64,000 nucleotides of DNA from UBA2033 sp035345875. GTDB lineage: Bacteria > Spirochaetota > Leptospiria > Leptospirales > Leptospiraceae. The stretch spans positions 1-64,000 of the forward strand of contig DAORDH010000014.1 in assembly GCA_035345875.1 (NCBI GenBank), in the 5' to 3' direction. The position numbers were made by a program, and so were the translations under genes. This document shows positions 18,513 to 27,104 of the stretch, piece by piece (position 1 is the stretch's first letter; the number at the start of each line of letters is the position of its first letter). The notes beneath the pieces were generated by a model, which was given only the letters and a program-made list of their open reading frames with translations, ran no database searches and had not been told where the DNA came from.

Positions 18513-19520
18513 TTAGTATCCATGAATTATATTTGAAATCATTTGTCGTCCTTCTTTAGAAGAAGCTAAAAAAAACTCTGATTCTTTTAAAGTTGGATTC
18601 TTTTTTTGAGCAATTTGAAAGTATTTATTTAATTTGGTAAGTGGTGCTTTTAAATCATTACACAATATAGAATCTCTCCAAACAACTAAAAAATCAATTG
18701 AACTTTTTTCTTGTTCGGGTGCTTCTTCTGAAATTTTAAGGGATTGTGCATAGTCTCCTAATTCAAAATAGGCTTTTGCAAGCATAGTATGGTAGTTTTT
18801 TTCTTTTGTTTTTTGTTTTCGTAGTGGTGCGGCATATGTAATAACGTCTGTCCATGCTTCATTTGTGTAATGAATTTGCATCATGGATTGAAGAGCAATT
18901 GGGTTGTATGCATAGATAGTAAGTATTTTTTCGAAATAAGATTTTGCGAGCTCTAGCTCACCAATGGATAAAAAATAATTTCCTAATTCTTCTAAAGCTT
19001 GCATCTCATGTTCTTGGTAGCTAGAAATAACATCTAAAAACAGAACATGCTCCTCCATCCTATTTGTGGATTTTAGATATTTCATAAAATCAAAGACTTT
19101 CTTTTTGTCCTGTATATTTGCCTTATAATAATCATTTAACATTTTCTTTGCGATATCATATTCTTCTAGTAAATAGTAGATTCTGAGTAAGTTCAAAAAA
19201 GGGACTTGTTCTGTTGGTTTTTCTTTTTGAAGCTTTCGTAAAATCTCCTCGCTCGATTCGATGTAAGAAAGTTTTACTCCATAAACAGCTAGATTATTTA
19301 AATCATGAAATGTTTTTGCAGATTGTAATGCTTTGACTTTTTTATCCAAACCAGTAAAATCTGGCTTTTCGATTGGTTTTAGATTATCGTCCAATAGAAT
19401 AAACTGTTTATCGGCTTTGAGAATATCTGATTTATCATCTTCTAATACAGGCGTTGGACGAAATATAGAGAAGCAATTATTTAAAACAAAAATTATTAGG
19501 AATAGAAACGTTATATGCAT
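18513..19520 (-). CDS. TPR-containing envelope protein, probable lipoprotein
   Basis: 335 residues. N-terminal hydrophobic signal with a loose spirochaetal lipobox VLNNC (Cys16). The rest is helical with degenerate tetratricopeptide pairs, for example ALEELGNYFLSIGELELAKS near 177-196 and HTMLAKAYFELGDYAQSLKI near 245. It lies 4 bases upstream of the di-haem lipoprotein and 15 bases downstream of a second TPR gene. TPR proteins scaffold complexes, so it may hold the operon's envelope part together (inference). No enzymatic motif. Confidence 0.75.
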   Translation of the reverse strand: MHITFLFLIIFVLNNCFSIFRPTPVLEDDKSDILKADKQFILLDDNLKPIEKPDFTGLDKKVKALQSAKTFHDLNNLAVYGVKLSYIESSEEILRKLQKEKPTEQVPFLNLLRIYYLLEEYDIAKKMLNDYYKANIQDKKKVFDFMKYLKSTNRMEEHVLFLDVISSYQEHEMQALEELGNYFLSIGELELAKSYFEKILTIYAYNPIALQSMMQIHYTNEAWTDVITYAAPLRKQKTKEKNYHTMLAKAYFELGDYAQSLKISEEAPEQEKSSIDFLVVWRDSILCNDLKAPLTKLNKYFQIAQKKNPTLKESEFFLASSKEGRQMISNIIHGY

Positions 19521-19535
19521 TAAATAAAAATGTTC

Positions 19536-20522
19536 CTATATATATTTTCGTTCTTCATTGAGTTGTCTTGCAAAGAATAAATACTTCATCGCTTTTTTTT
19601 GATTTCCTAGAAGTAAATATAATAAAGCAAGATCGTAGGAGATTTTTGGATCTGGAAATTTTGTTTCATCGCCCGATTGATAGCTTTTTAAATTTTCTTC
19701 TAGCAATTTCTTTTTCTCGTTTTTAATTAAAACTATCTTTCGTAGAAAATCTTTTTCTTTTAAAGTTGGATTCACTTTTTTATATTGCATGTCTTCAATG
19801 AAAGACTGAAATCCTTCTTCTTCAATAAGAGATTCATAGGCAATATTTAATGCTTTTGAATATTTACCCATCTTCACATAGATATCTGATTTTAAAAATT
19901 TTATATTCGAATCTTCTACATAGACCTCTTTATATTTTTCTAATAAGTTTAGTGAGTCTCTATATCTTCCTTGTATGAAATATAATTTGATTAATTCTTC
20001 CATGGATCCTTTATGATTTGGATCGATTTTAATAACATTAGATAAATACTGTTCTGTTTTGTCTCTGTTTTCTACTCGTGCATAAATACTTGCAAGAAGT
20101 CTATGGGATTGGATAAATCTTCGTTTATAATAGAGAGATTTTTTTAGGCAAAGAATCGCTTTTTTAAAACGATTTTGTTTGTAATATTCTTGTCCTAGTT
20201 CAAAGAAATTTTCTTCATTTGGTTGTAGCTTTGCGATTTTTGTATAAGTCTGGATTGCATTCGAATGCTCTTCTAGATTGGAATAGAGTTTAGCAAGGCG
20301 CTTTAAGCATTTTATATAATCAGGATCTAATTTGAGGCATTCAAGGTAAGATTCAATTGCCTTACTATATTCTGCATTGTCTTCAAAGCTGAGCCCATCT
20401 CTATAATGTTGACGCACTTTGTTTACTTTATAATGGGAATACTTTCTCTTTACATTTTCTTTGATTGTATTCACATACCCAGAAAAGTTAGATGGAGTCA
20501 TTGTATCAGATCGATTTTTCAT
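19536..20522 (-). CDS. Cytoplasmic TPR-repeat protein
   Basis: 328 residues, no signal peptide. Six or so tetratricopeptide repeats from about 40 to 300; the clearest are YSKAIESYLECLKLDPDY, HSNAIQTYTKIAKLQPNE and FKKAILCLKKSLYYKRR. A basic N-terminus precedes them. An internal ATG seven codons in gives MTPSNFSGYV and could be the start instead. It is the first gene of the minus-strand run TPR, TPR lipoprotein, di-haem lipoprotein, hydrolase, kinase, whose gaps are 15, 3, 1 and -4 bases. Probable protein-protein scaffold; partner unknown. Confidence 0.75.
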   Translation of the reverse strand: MKNRSDTMTPSNFSGYVNTIKENVKRKYSHYKVNKVRQHYRDGLSFEDNAEYSKAIESYLECLKLDPDYIKCLKRLAKLYSNLEEHSNAIQTYTKIAKLQPNEENFFELGQEYYKQNRFKKAILCLKKSLYYKRRFIQSHRLLASIYARVENRDKTEQYLSNVIKIDPNHKGSMEELIKLYFIQGRYRDSLNLLEKYKEVYVEDSNIKFLKSDIYVKMGKYSKALNIAYESLIEEEGFQSFIEDMQYKKVNPTLKEKDFLRKIVLIKNEKKKLLEENLKSYQSGDETKFPDPKISYDLALLYLLLGNQKKAMKYLFFARQLNEERKYI

Positions 20523-20857
20523 ACTATTACTCTTAAATTAGAAACCCTTTTGAATATCAAACTATGAACTTAAAATAAATTAGGCAAGAAAATTAAAATT
20601 CTATTAAAAATGCTAGATGAGTGGAATTGAAATTAAGCGAGTTCTGTAGAACCATCCCTCGATCTAAAGGATTTCAATTTTTAAATTCAAATTAATTGAG
20701 AAAAATGCCAAGTCTCTCTTAATTTACTGTCGATTATTAATAATAAGCGTGAAGTATTTATGCTAAATCGTGTAGATTTTCTCAGAGTTTACACCTGATA
20801 AAGCTAATTAGTATTTCAAGTAATAGATTAATGAACTAATAGGTAGGTTCTAAACAC
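20523..20857. promoter_or_regulatory. Divergent promoter region
   Basis: 335 bases between the divergent TPR operon and the second RlpA gene. AT-rich, no open frame with coding signs, and no strong dyad found. It must hold both promoters. Confidence 0.45.
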
Positions 20858-21820
20858 ATGAAACAAATTCTGATTATTTTAGGAATCGTAGCCATGATCT
20901 CTTGCCAATCTACTCAAGAAATTAGAGAGGCTACTAAAACAGTCGAAGAAAGCCAAGTAATTAAAGAGGAAACTAAGGAGACTTCAAAGACGATTGCAAC
21001 TCCTAAATATGATGAAATTGGCTTTGCTTCTTGGTATGGAATTCAATTTCAAGGTAAAGTAACTGCAAGTGGAGAAGTCTTCGATCGTTTTAAAATGACT
21101 GCTGCACATAGAACGATTCCATTTGGATCAGTTGTAAAAGTGCAGAATTTAGAAAACAATAAAGAAGCAGATGTTACTATCAATGATCGCGGACCGGCTG
21201 ATGAAGGAAGCATTATTGAAGTTACAGAAAAAGCAGCTGAGATATTGAACTTCAAAGAAGAGTCTGTTGCAAAAGTAGGGATTAATATTATTAAGCCAAT
21301 GGAAGAAAATCCAATTCTTGTAAAGGATGATTCTTTTAGTGTGGATGACGATGATGACGATGACGATGATGATGACATCGATGAAGAAACTGCTCCACCA
21401 GCGAAGAAACCTGATGCAAAAAAACCGCAGACTGTTACGCCTGTCGCTCCTGATAAGAAACCTGCACCGGCTCCAGCTCCCGCACCTGTAAAGACAGCTC
21501 CTGCTAATAATAGTAAGACAACTGCGCCAGCAGAAATTCCAACTGTGAATGTTCCTACTCCTACAACTTCCAATACAAATAACGCATCTCAGCCAAAAGG
21601 AGAAACAGTTCAAATTGGAGTATTTAAAGAGCAGAGAAGAGCAGAAGCATTTAGAGATCAGATAAAAAAAGATTTTTCTGAGAAAATTTTCTTATTCTCA
21701 AGAAATGGAACATATGTTGTTCAAATTGGGGATTTTGCAAAAAGAGAAGATGCAGTAGCTCTTAGAGAAAAACTAAAAGCTAAGAAAATAGCAAATTGTT
21801 TCATACCACCTAAGAATTAA
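20858..21820 (+). CDS. rlpA: RlpA-like lipoprotein with Asp tract and SPOR domain
   Basis: 320 residues. Lipobox AMISC (Cys16) makes it an outer-membrane lipoprotein like classical RlpA. The double-psi barrel lies at about 50-148, with TASGEVFD, TAAHRTIPFG and INDRGPA carrying the catalytic acids. Then come an 11-Asp run (about 164-174), a Pro/Ala/Lys-rich spacer (APAPAPAP), and a C-terminal SPOR domain (about 245-320, VQIGVFKEQ...VVQIGDFAKRE). It should cleave or bind denuded glycan at the septum. Compared with the copy at 3931 it has a lipid anchor and an acidic tract, suggesting the two act at different layers. It ends in a terminator shared with the converging phosphatase gene. Confidence 0.9.
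   Translation: MKQILIILGIVAMISCQSTQEIREATKTVEESQVIKEETKETSKTIATPKYDEIGFASWYGIQFQGKVTASGEVFDRFKMTAAHRTIPFGSVVKVQNLENNKEADVTINDRGPADEGSIIEVTEKAAEILNFKEESVAKVGINIIKPMEENPILVKDDSFSVDDDDDDDDDDDIDEETAPPAKKPDAKKPQTVTPVAPDKKPAPAPAPAPVKTAPANNSKTTAPAEIPTVNVPTPTTSNTNNASQPKGETVQIGVFKEQRRAEAFRDQIKKDFSEKIFLFSRNGTYVVQIGDFAKREDAVALREKLKAKKIANCFIPPKN
21342..21384 (+). repeat. GAT/GAC trinucleotide repeat coding poly-Asp
   Basis: A run of GAC and GAT codons inside the RlpA gene encodes eleven consecutive Asp residues. Trinucleotide runs change length without shifting frame, so the acidic spacer could vary between strains. The mix of the two Asp codons lowers the expected slippage rate. Confidence 0.6.
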
Positions 21821-21833
21821 TTGTGGTGCATTC

Positions 21834-21862
21834 AAATAAGCCCCGATCTTCGGGGTTTATTT
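21834..21862. terminator. Bidirectional rho-independent terminator
   Basis: AAATAAGCCCCGA, loop TCT, TCGGGGTTTATTT: a 13-base stem with one G-T mismatch and A/T-rich flanks on both sides. It sits between the converging RlpA and phosphatase genes and contains the phosphatase stop codon (21857-21859), so it can end transcripts from either strand. Confidence 0.85.
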
Positions 21863-23773
21863 GATATCGACTACCATCAAAGTAACATCATCACTGTGCT
21901 TTGATGCGTTGTTTCCTATCCAACTTTTTACATCATTCATAACCAATCGTGCAAAGTCAGCAGGCTTCATAGAGTTGTGTTTTCGAATATAACCAACAAA
22001 TAATTCTTCTCCAAACATTTCTTCTTTGGAATTTCTTGCTTCAATGATACCATCTGTATACAAAATGATGCGGTCTCCCTTTTGGATAGAAATTTCAACA
22101 GTCTCAGTTTGAATTTCTGGGAATAAACCAATAATCTTTCCTTTTTGGTTAAATTCTTTTACTTCGTCTGTCTCAGGAGAATGAATGTAGATAGATGGAT
22201 GACCAGCTTTTGCATGTTTGATCTTGTTTGTCTCTAGATCGATATAGATATAGCTTGCACTAATAAAGTTTGTTCCAACTTTATTTAGCATACTTTGGTT
22301 GATTCTGGAAAGCAATCGGGATGGATCTTCTGCAAAAGCAGATTCAATTGAAAAGGCAATTTTTAGCATAGATGCAATGATTGCAGCAGGAATTCCATGC
22401 CCAGAAACATCAGCAATAAAAATTCCAATTTTATTTTTATCGATCATATGAAAGTCATAATAATCACCGCCAATTTGTGTCATTGGGTAGTAATTAACGG
22501 CTATATCTAAATTTGGTAAGTTTGGAATTGATTTTGGTAAAATTGCCGTTTGAATTTTTTGTGCTACATTTAATTCATGTCTTAGTGCGGCTAACGATTC
22601 TTTTTCTTTATACGCCTTTTTTAGATTTGCTACCATTTCATTGAATTTTTCTGACAGGAAACCAAACTCATCTTTTGATTGTATTATTACGTTAGTTTCC
22701 ATATTTCCTGATGATAATTCATCAACAGCTTGGGATAATTTATGCAGAGGGTCTGTAAAAAAAATGGATAAAATATAGGATACTATCACTGATAAAATAA
22801 GCGCTATTATAGTCACAGTAAATCCGGCGATCATCATAGTTTTATTAAATTGACGGATATCAGAAATGGAAACACTGAAAATTACAGCTCCGATACACTC
22901 TGTATGACTTTTAAATATAGGAGCGATGACTATATTAAAAGTTCCATAAGCCAATTGCTCTGGTTCATTTTGCATATGAAAGGTGCAGGTATTAATAGAA
23001 CCTTTGATTTTATTTACTAAATCCTCTGTTTCAATAAATTCCCAGCCTGGAATTGAGGATTGACTATTCTTTTCTGCAAAATTAAGAGATACATCTAGGC
23101 TTTCTTCTTCAACTTTGATTGTGGCTGTTTGGGCAGGATTTTCTTTATTTAGAATTCCTTTTTTTGTTTCTACAGTAAATGGATTTTTCTTAGTTACTTT
23201 TAGAATTTGAATTTTATTAATACTTACTGTTTCGTTTAAGGAATCAATTTCAATTTCGAATTTCTTTCCTTTATTCACGATTTGAAAATCTTCGACATGT
23301 TCAATACTATCCCAATATACAACTAGCCTTCCATTTCTATTTATATAGACTTTAAGTCCTATAAACATATTCTCTATCCAAATAGTGTCTTCACTAATGT
23401 GGGTAGCGTCTATCGCATATATTAACTTATTTGTTTTTTTGTCAATGAGAACTGAATAGATCCAAGTGATATATTCTTCGTTTGCCGAAACCCTTTGCAT
23501 GAAATTGAAATATCGCTTAAACTCGGGAGTCTCAGAAGATTTTTCAGTTATAAAGGACTGAAAAATCTCGCCATCAATCGAACTCGAAATTGATATACCA
23601 AGAGATTTTTTATGTTGTAAGAATGACTTATAATAAACCGAGCTAGACACTTGATAAAGAGTGAAACCAAGAACTGATGATAAAACCAAGCTAAGTATAA
23701 TGAATCCTAAGAATAATTTTGCTCTTAGGCTACTTTTAGCTGCATATATTTTTTGAATTTTATTTTTTATCAC
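21857..23773 (-). CDS. HAMP-SpoIIE (PP2C) serine phosphatase, membrane sensor
   Basis: 638 residues. A first transmembrane helix (about 20-42), a large periplasmic sensor region (about 43-305), a second helix (about 308-332), a HAMP linker (about 335-390), a short coiled coil, and a SpoIIE/RsbU-type PP2C domain (about 410-638). The metal-binding motifs IGGDYYDF (near 437) and ADVSGHGIPAA are intact. Such enzymes dephosphorylate anti-sigma antagonists (SpoIIAA/RsbV type) in partner switching. No antagonist or anti-sigma gene lies in the window, so the target is elsewhere. The sensor region has no family I recognise. It shares the terminator with the converging RlpA gene. Confidence 0.9.
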   Translation of the reverse strand: MIKNKIQKIYAAKSSLRAKLFLGFIILSLVLSSVLGFTLYQVSSSVYYKSFLQHKKSLGISISSSIDGEIFQSFITEKSSETPEFKRYFNFMQRVSANEEYITWIYSVLIDKKTNKLIYAIDATHISEDTIWIENMFIGLKVYINRNGRLVVYWDSIEHVEDFQIVNKGKKFEIEIDSLNETVSINKIQILKVTKKNPFTVETKKGILNKENPAQTATIKVEEESLDVSLNFAEKNSQSSIPGWEFIETEDLVNKIKGSINTCTFHMQNEPEQLAYGTFNIVIAPIFKSHTECIGAVIFSVSISDIRQFNKTMMIAGFTVTIIALILSVIVSYILSIFFTDPLHKLSQAVDELSSGNMETNVIIQSKDEFGFLSEKFNEMVANLKKAYKEKESLAALRHELNVAQKIQTAILPKSIPNLPNLDIAVNYYPMTQIGGDYYDFHMIDKNKIGIFIADVSGHGIPAAIIASMLKIAFSIESAFAEDPSRLLSRINQSMLNKVGTNFISASYIYIDLETNKIKHAKAGHPSIYIHSPETDEVKEFNQKGKIIGLFPEIQTETVEISIQKGDRIILYTDGIIEARNSKEEMFGEELFVGYIRKHNSMKPADFARLVMNDVKSWIGNNASKHSDDVTLMVVDIK

Positions 23774-24084
23774 AGCATTCCTTTGCTTCGCAATTAAACT
23801 AACGTGGTTAAACTTGGTTTTTACTAGTATTCTAATATTTGGTTTTGCACATAAATGACAATTTGGTTTAAGTATGAAACTTTACTTTTCATAAGCAATC
23901 AAAATTCATAATTTGCAAAACGATTCATTAAATAGTAATGAATTTCATTTTTCAGTCAAGTGATTCCTTGTAATCATTTCTTAAAATGTAAGTAATCTAC
24001 AATTAAAATTCAAGTAATAAAAATGTAACACTAATCCTTGTATTCTTATAAGCAGGACTGAAAGGAATAATAAGAGATTAAATT
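23774..24084. promoter_or_regulatory. Divergent promoter region of the TonB receptor
   Basis: 311 AT-rich bases between the divergent phosphatase and TonB-receptor genes. No gene is seen, and no clean Fur box was found by eye. The receptor ATG is preceded by AGGAATAATAAGAG. Confidence 0.45.
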
Positions 24085-27081
24085 ATGAAAAAGCAAATTA
24101 ACTTTCTGATACTGCTTTTAATGCTTGTATCTTCGGCAGTATTTGGACAAGCAAAAACAGGAGCAGGATCAATTCAGGGGGATGTTTTAGATGCGCAGAC
24201 AGCGGAGCCTATGTTTGGGGTAACAGCTGTGATTCGCTCTATTTCGAAATCAGCAAGAACAGATTTAGATGGAAAATTTACCATTACGGGTGTTCCTGAT
24301 GGTGAGTATGATATTGAATTTATCATGCAAGGAATGGATACTCAGAAACGAAAGATTTCTGTTAGCGGTGGTAAACCAGCAAAAATCAATGTGGCAATGG
24401 GAATTAAAAAATTAGATACCGTCGTAGTGGAAGGTCGGGCTATGAATGATACTGAGTCTTCCTTATTGAAATTACAAAAGAAAGCTTCCACTGTTTCTGA
24501 TGGGATCTCTGCACAGGCGATCGCCAAGACACCAGATTCAAGCGCAGGAGATGCAGCACGGAGGATAACCGGTATTACCCTTGTTGGTGGTAAATATGTT
24601 TTTGTTCGGGGTCTTGGAGAAAGATATTCAAATACACTTTTAAATGGAGTTCCACTTCCATCACCGGAGCCAAATAAAAGGGTTGTTCCACTCGATTTAT
24701 TTCCTTCTGCATTGATTAAAAACATTATCGTTTCAAAAACATTTATACCAGAAGATTCTGCTGAATTTGCGGGTGGAACGGTTAAGATTGAAACCAAAGA
24801 TTATCCAGACAAATTCTTTTTGAAAGTTGGATTTTCAATGGGTTATAATAATAATACCACAGGGAAACAATTTCAAACATATTCTGGTGGAGGACAAGAC
24901 TGGTTAGGGCTAACAGCTGGTAACCGAGAAAGACCTGACATCGTTTCAACGCTCCCAGGCGTTCAGTTTAATGCAGTTGGTCCAGGTTCTTTTGGATACA
25001 ACTCTGGTGCAATTACTGCAGGATCTCTTGCTTTTAATAATCAGTGGTCTTCCAATACAACTGTAGCATCTCCTAATAAGGGCTTTAATATTTCGACTGG
25101 AAATGTTTTCAACGTAGCAAACCGAAAACTTGGAGTTATATTTGCACTAACGTATGGAAATGATTTACAATTTAGAGAAGAAAGAGATGTAACAAATAGA
25201 GTAGGTGGTATTGTTCCTAGAGCTCCAGTTGGAGGAAAAAATGCATACCTAATTAAATATTATGATTATAATCAAAAAATATGGAATGAATCTGTTAACT
25301 GGGGCTCTGCATTTAACACTACTTACGAAATTGCAAATGGGCAAAGAGTTCACTGGAAGAATTTCTTTAGTGTGAATAATGATAAGGAAGTTTGGAATTA
25401 TGGAGGATCTAGTTTTGCAAGTGGGCAGCAAATTGATGCAACCAAGCTAAACTATATTATGCGTAATCTCTATAATACTCAGTTAGGTGGAGATCATATT
25501 ATTAAGATCGCAGATAAATTTACGAAATTGGATTGGAAAGTTTCCCAATCAGAAGCTTTCAGAAATCAACCTGATATGAGAGATAGCTATTATCAAGTTC
25601 CACTAACGACTGACCCTGCAACAAACTCACAAATTCCACAATACAATGCAGGTGCTGGTCTTGCAGAGTCACAGCTTTCCAAGAGTCGCTTCTTCTCTAG
25701 AACTTTGGATATCAATAGATATATTAGTTTTGATTATGAAATACCTTTTACTCAGTGGGGTGGTCTTCAATCCAAATTCAAAGTTGGATATAGTTACTTA
25801 ACCAGAGAGAGAGGTTTTGATGCACAGAGATATTATTTTAGAAAAGCGGATCCAGGAACAAACCTTGGTGGAGGAGCTCTTACGCCTGCCGTTTACCCTG
25901 TTCCACCTGAGGCAGTTTTAAATCCGTTTAACAGAGGTGTTCAAGGCTATTATGTGAGTGAATCAACAAGACCTACAGATACTTATGAAGCAAGACAAAA
26001 ATTAACATCTAAATATGCGCAAGTAGATATGCCGCTTACACCGAAGCTTAGATTTATCGGTGGGGTGCGTAATGAAAATAACTATCAAGTTGTCTCAACT
26101 GTCAATCCGTTTGATAGACTTGCTTCATTTGCTGCTAATTATGATTTTAAAACTTATGCGATTACAAATGAGTTTCAGCAAAATTTAATTGATCCAACTT
26201 ACAGACAGCCAAGAGCTATCAATAAAAATACGAATACACTTCCTTCGGCTAATTTTGTTTATTCGCTCGACGACAGAACAAATATTCGACTCGCTTATAC
26301 AGAAACGATCACTCGTCCAGATTTTAGAGAGATGTCTTCGTTTGAGTTTACAAATATCCTAGGTGGACCGCCAGAAAAAGGAAATCCATATCTAAAGAGA
26401 TCTTACATTCATAACTATGATTTACGTTATGAGTTTTATCCAAAGGGAGATGATCTAATTTCATTCGGTGTATTTAGAAAAAATTTAAGTTCTCCAATAG
26501 AAAAGGTAATGGAAGTAGATTCTCAATTTAGATATACCTATACCAATGCTAAATCTGCATATATTCAAGGTGCGGAGTTCGAAGCAAGAAAAGGGCTCGA
26601 TTTTATTTCAGAAAAGCTAGAAAAATGGTCTGTTGGATTTAATATGTTCTTAATTAAATCAGAAGTAACATTTAACGATTGGTTGTATTATCAACTAAGT
26701 CCTAACGATCCTAAAAGACCTACTAACTTATCTCGTCCACTACAAGGACAATCTCCTTATGTCTATAACGTAAACGTTAGATATAAATTAGATAAAGTAG
26801 GAGATCATACAATTACCGTTTTATACAATGAGTTTGGAAAAAGAATTAATGCGGTAGGCGGTATAGGAATTCCAGATACTTATGAAAGACCTGTTGGAAT
26901 GCTTGACATGGTTTATAATTTGAAATGGAAAGATAAATGGGATTTTAAATTGGCTGCTAGAAATTTAACAGATACTAGAATTAAAATCGTGCAGGAAGAT
27001 CCTTGGAGAGGAAAAGATACAACTATCAATTCTTACAGACTTGGACCTACAATTACCTTCTCAGCATCTTACAACTTTTAA
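24085..27081 (+). CDS. TonB-dependent outer-membrane receptor with CarboxypepD_reg domain
   Basis: 998 residues. Signal peptide (1-21, ending VFGQA), a carboxypeptidase-regulatory-like beta-sandwich (about 28-105, GSIQGDVLDAQTAEPMFGV...TDLDGKFTITGVPDGEYDI), a plug (about 110-235, with VRGLGERYSNTLLNGVPLPS), and a 22-strand-type beta-barrel ending in aromatic FSASYNF. It should import a large ligand across the outer membrane with TonB energy. CarboxypepD_reg plus plug resembles SusC-like and proteobacterial TIGR-type receptors. The next gene starts 24 bases later and encodes a lipoprotein, a SusC/SusD-like arrangement although the partner is not SusD. The substrate cannot be read from the sequence; no metal operator was identified. 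Confidence 0.9.
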   Translation: MKKQINFLILLLMLVSSAVFGQAKTGAGSIQGDVLDAQTAEPMFGVTAVIRSISKSARTDLDGKFTITGVPDGEYDIEFIMQGMDTQKRKISVSGGKPAKINVAMGIKKLDTVVVEGRAMNDTESSLLKLQKKASTVSDGISAQAIAKTPDSSAGDAARRITGITLVGGKYVFVRGLGERYSNTLLNGVPLPSPEPNKRVVPLDLFPSALIKNIIVSKTFIPEDSAEFAGGTVKIETKDYPDKFFLKVGFSMGYNNNTTGKQFQTYSGGGQDWLGLTAGNRERPDIVSTLPGVQFNAVGPGSFGYNSGAITAGSLAFNNQWSSNTTVASPNKGFNISTGNVFNVANRKLGVIFALTYGNDLQFREERDVTNRVGGIVPRAPVGGKNAYLIKYYDYNQKIWNESVNWGSAFNTTYEIANGQRVHWKNFFSVNNDKEVWNYGGSSFASGQQIDATKLNYIMRNLYNTQLGGDHIIKIADKFTKLDWKVSQSEAFRNQPDMRDSYYQVPLTTDPATNSQIPQYNAGAGLAESQLSKSRFFSRTLDINRYISFDYEIPFTQWGGLQSKFKVGYSYLTRERGFDAQRYYFRKADPGTNLGGGALTPAVYPVPPEAVLNPFNRGVQGYYVSESTRPTDTYEARQKLTSKYAQVDMPLTPKLRFIGGVRNENNYQVVSTVNPFDRLASFAANYDFKTYAITNEFQQNLIDPTYRQPRAINKNTNTLPSANFVYSLDDRTNIRLAYTETITRPDFREMSSFEFTNILGGPPEKGNPYLKRSYIHNYDLRYEFYPKGDDLISFGVFRKNLSSPIEKVMEVDSQFRYTYTNAKSAYIQGAEFEARKGLDFISEKLEKWSVGFNMFLIKSEVTFNDWLYYQLSPNDPKRPTNLSRPLQGQSPYVYNVNVRYKLDKVGDHTITVLYNEFGKRINAVGGIGIPDTYERPVGMLDMVYNLKWKDKWDFKLAARNLTDTRIKIVQEDPWRGKDTTINSYRLGPTITFSASYNF

Positions 27082-27104
27082 ATAGATTCAGGAGAAATAC
27101 TTTT

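Noticed and set aside
21049..21613. Two overlapping antisense frames inside the second RlpA gene
   Set aside because: Poly-Ser and poly-Ile/Val runs are the complement of the Asp codon tract; not genes.
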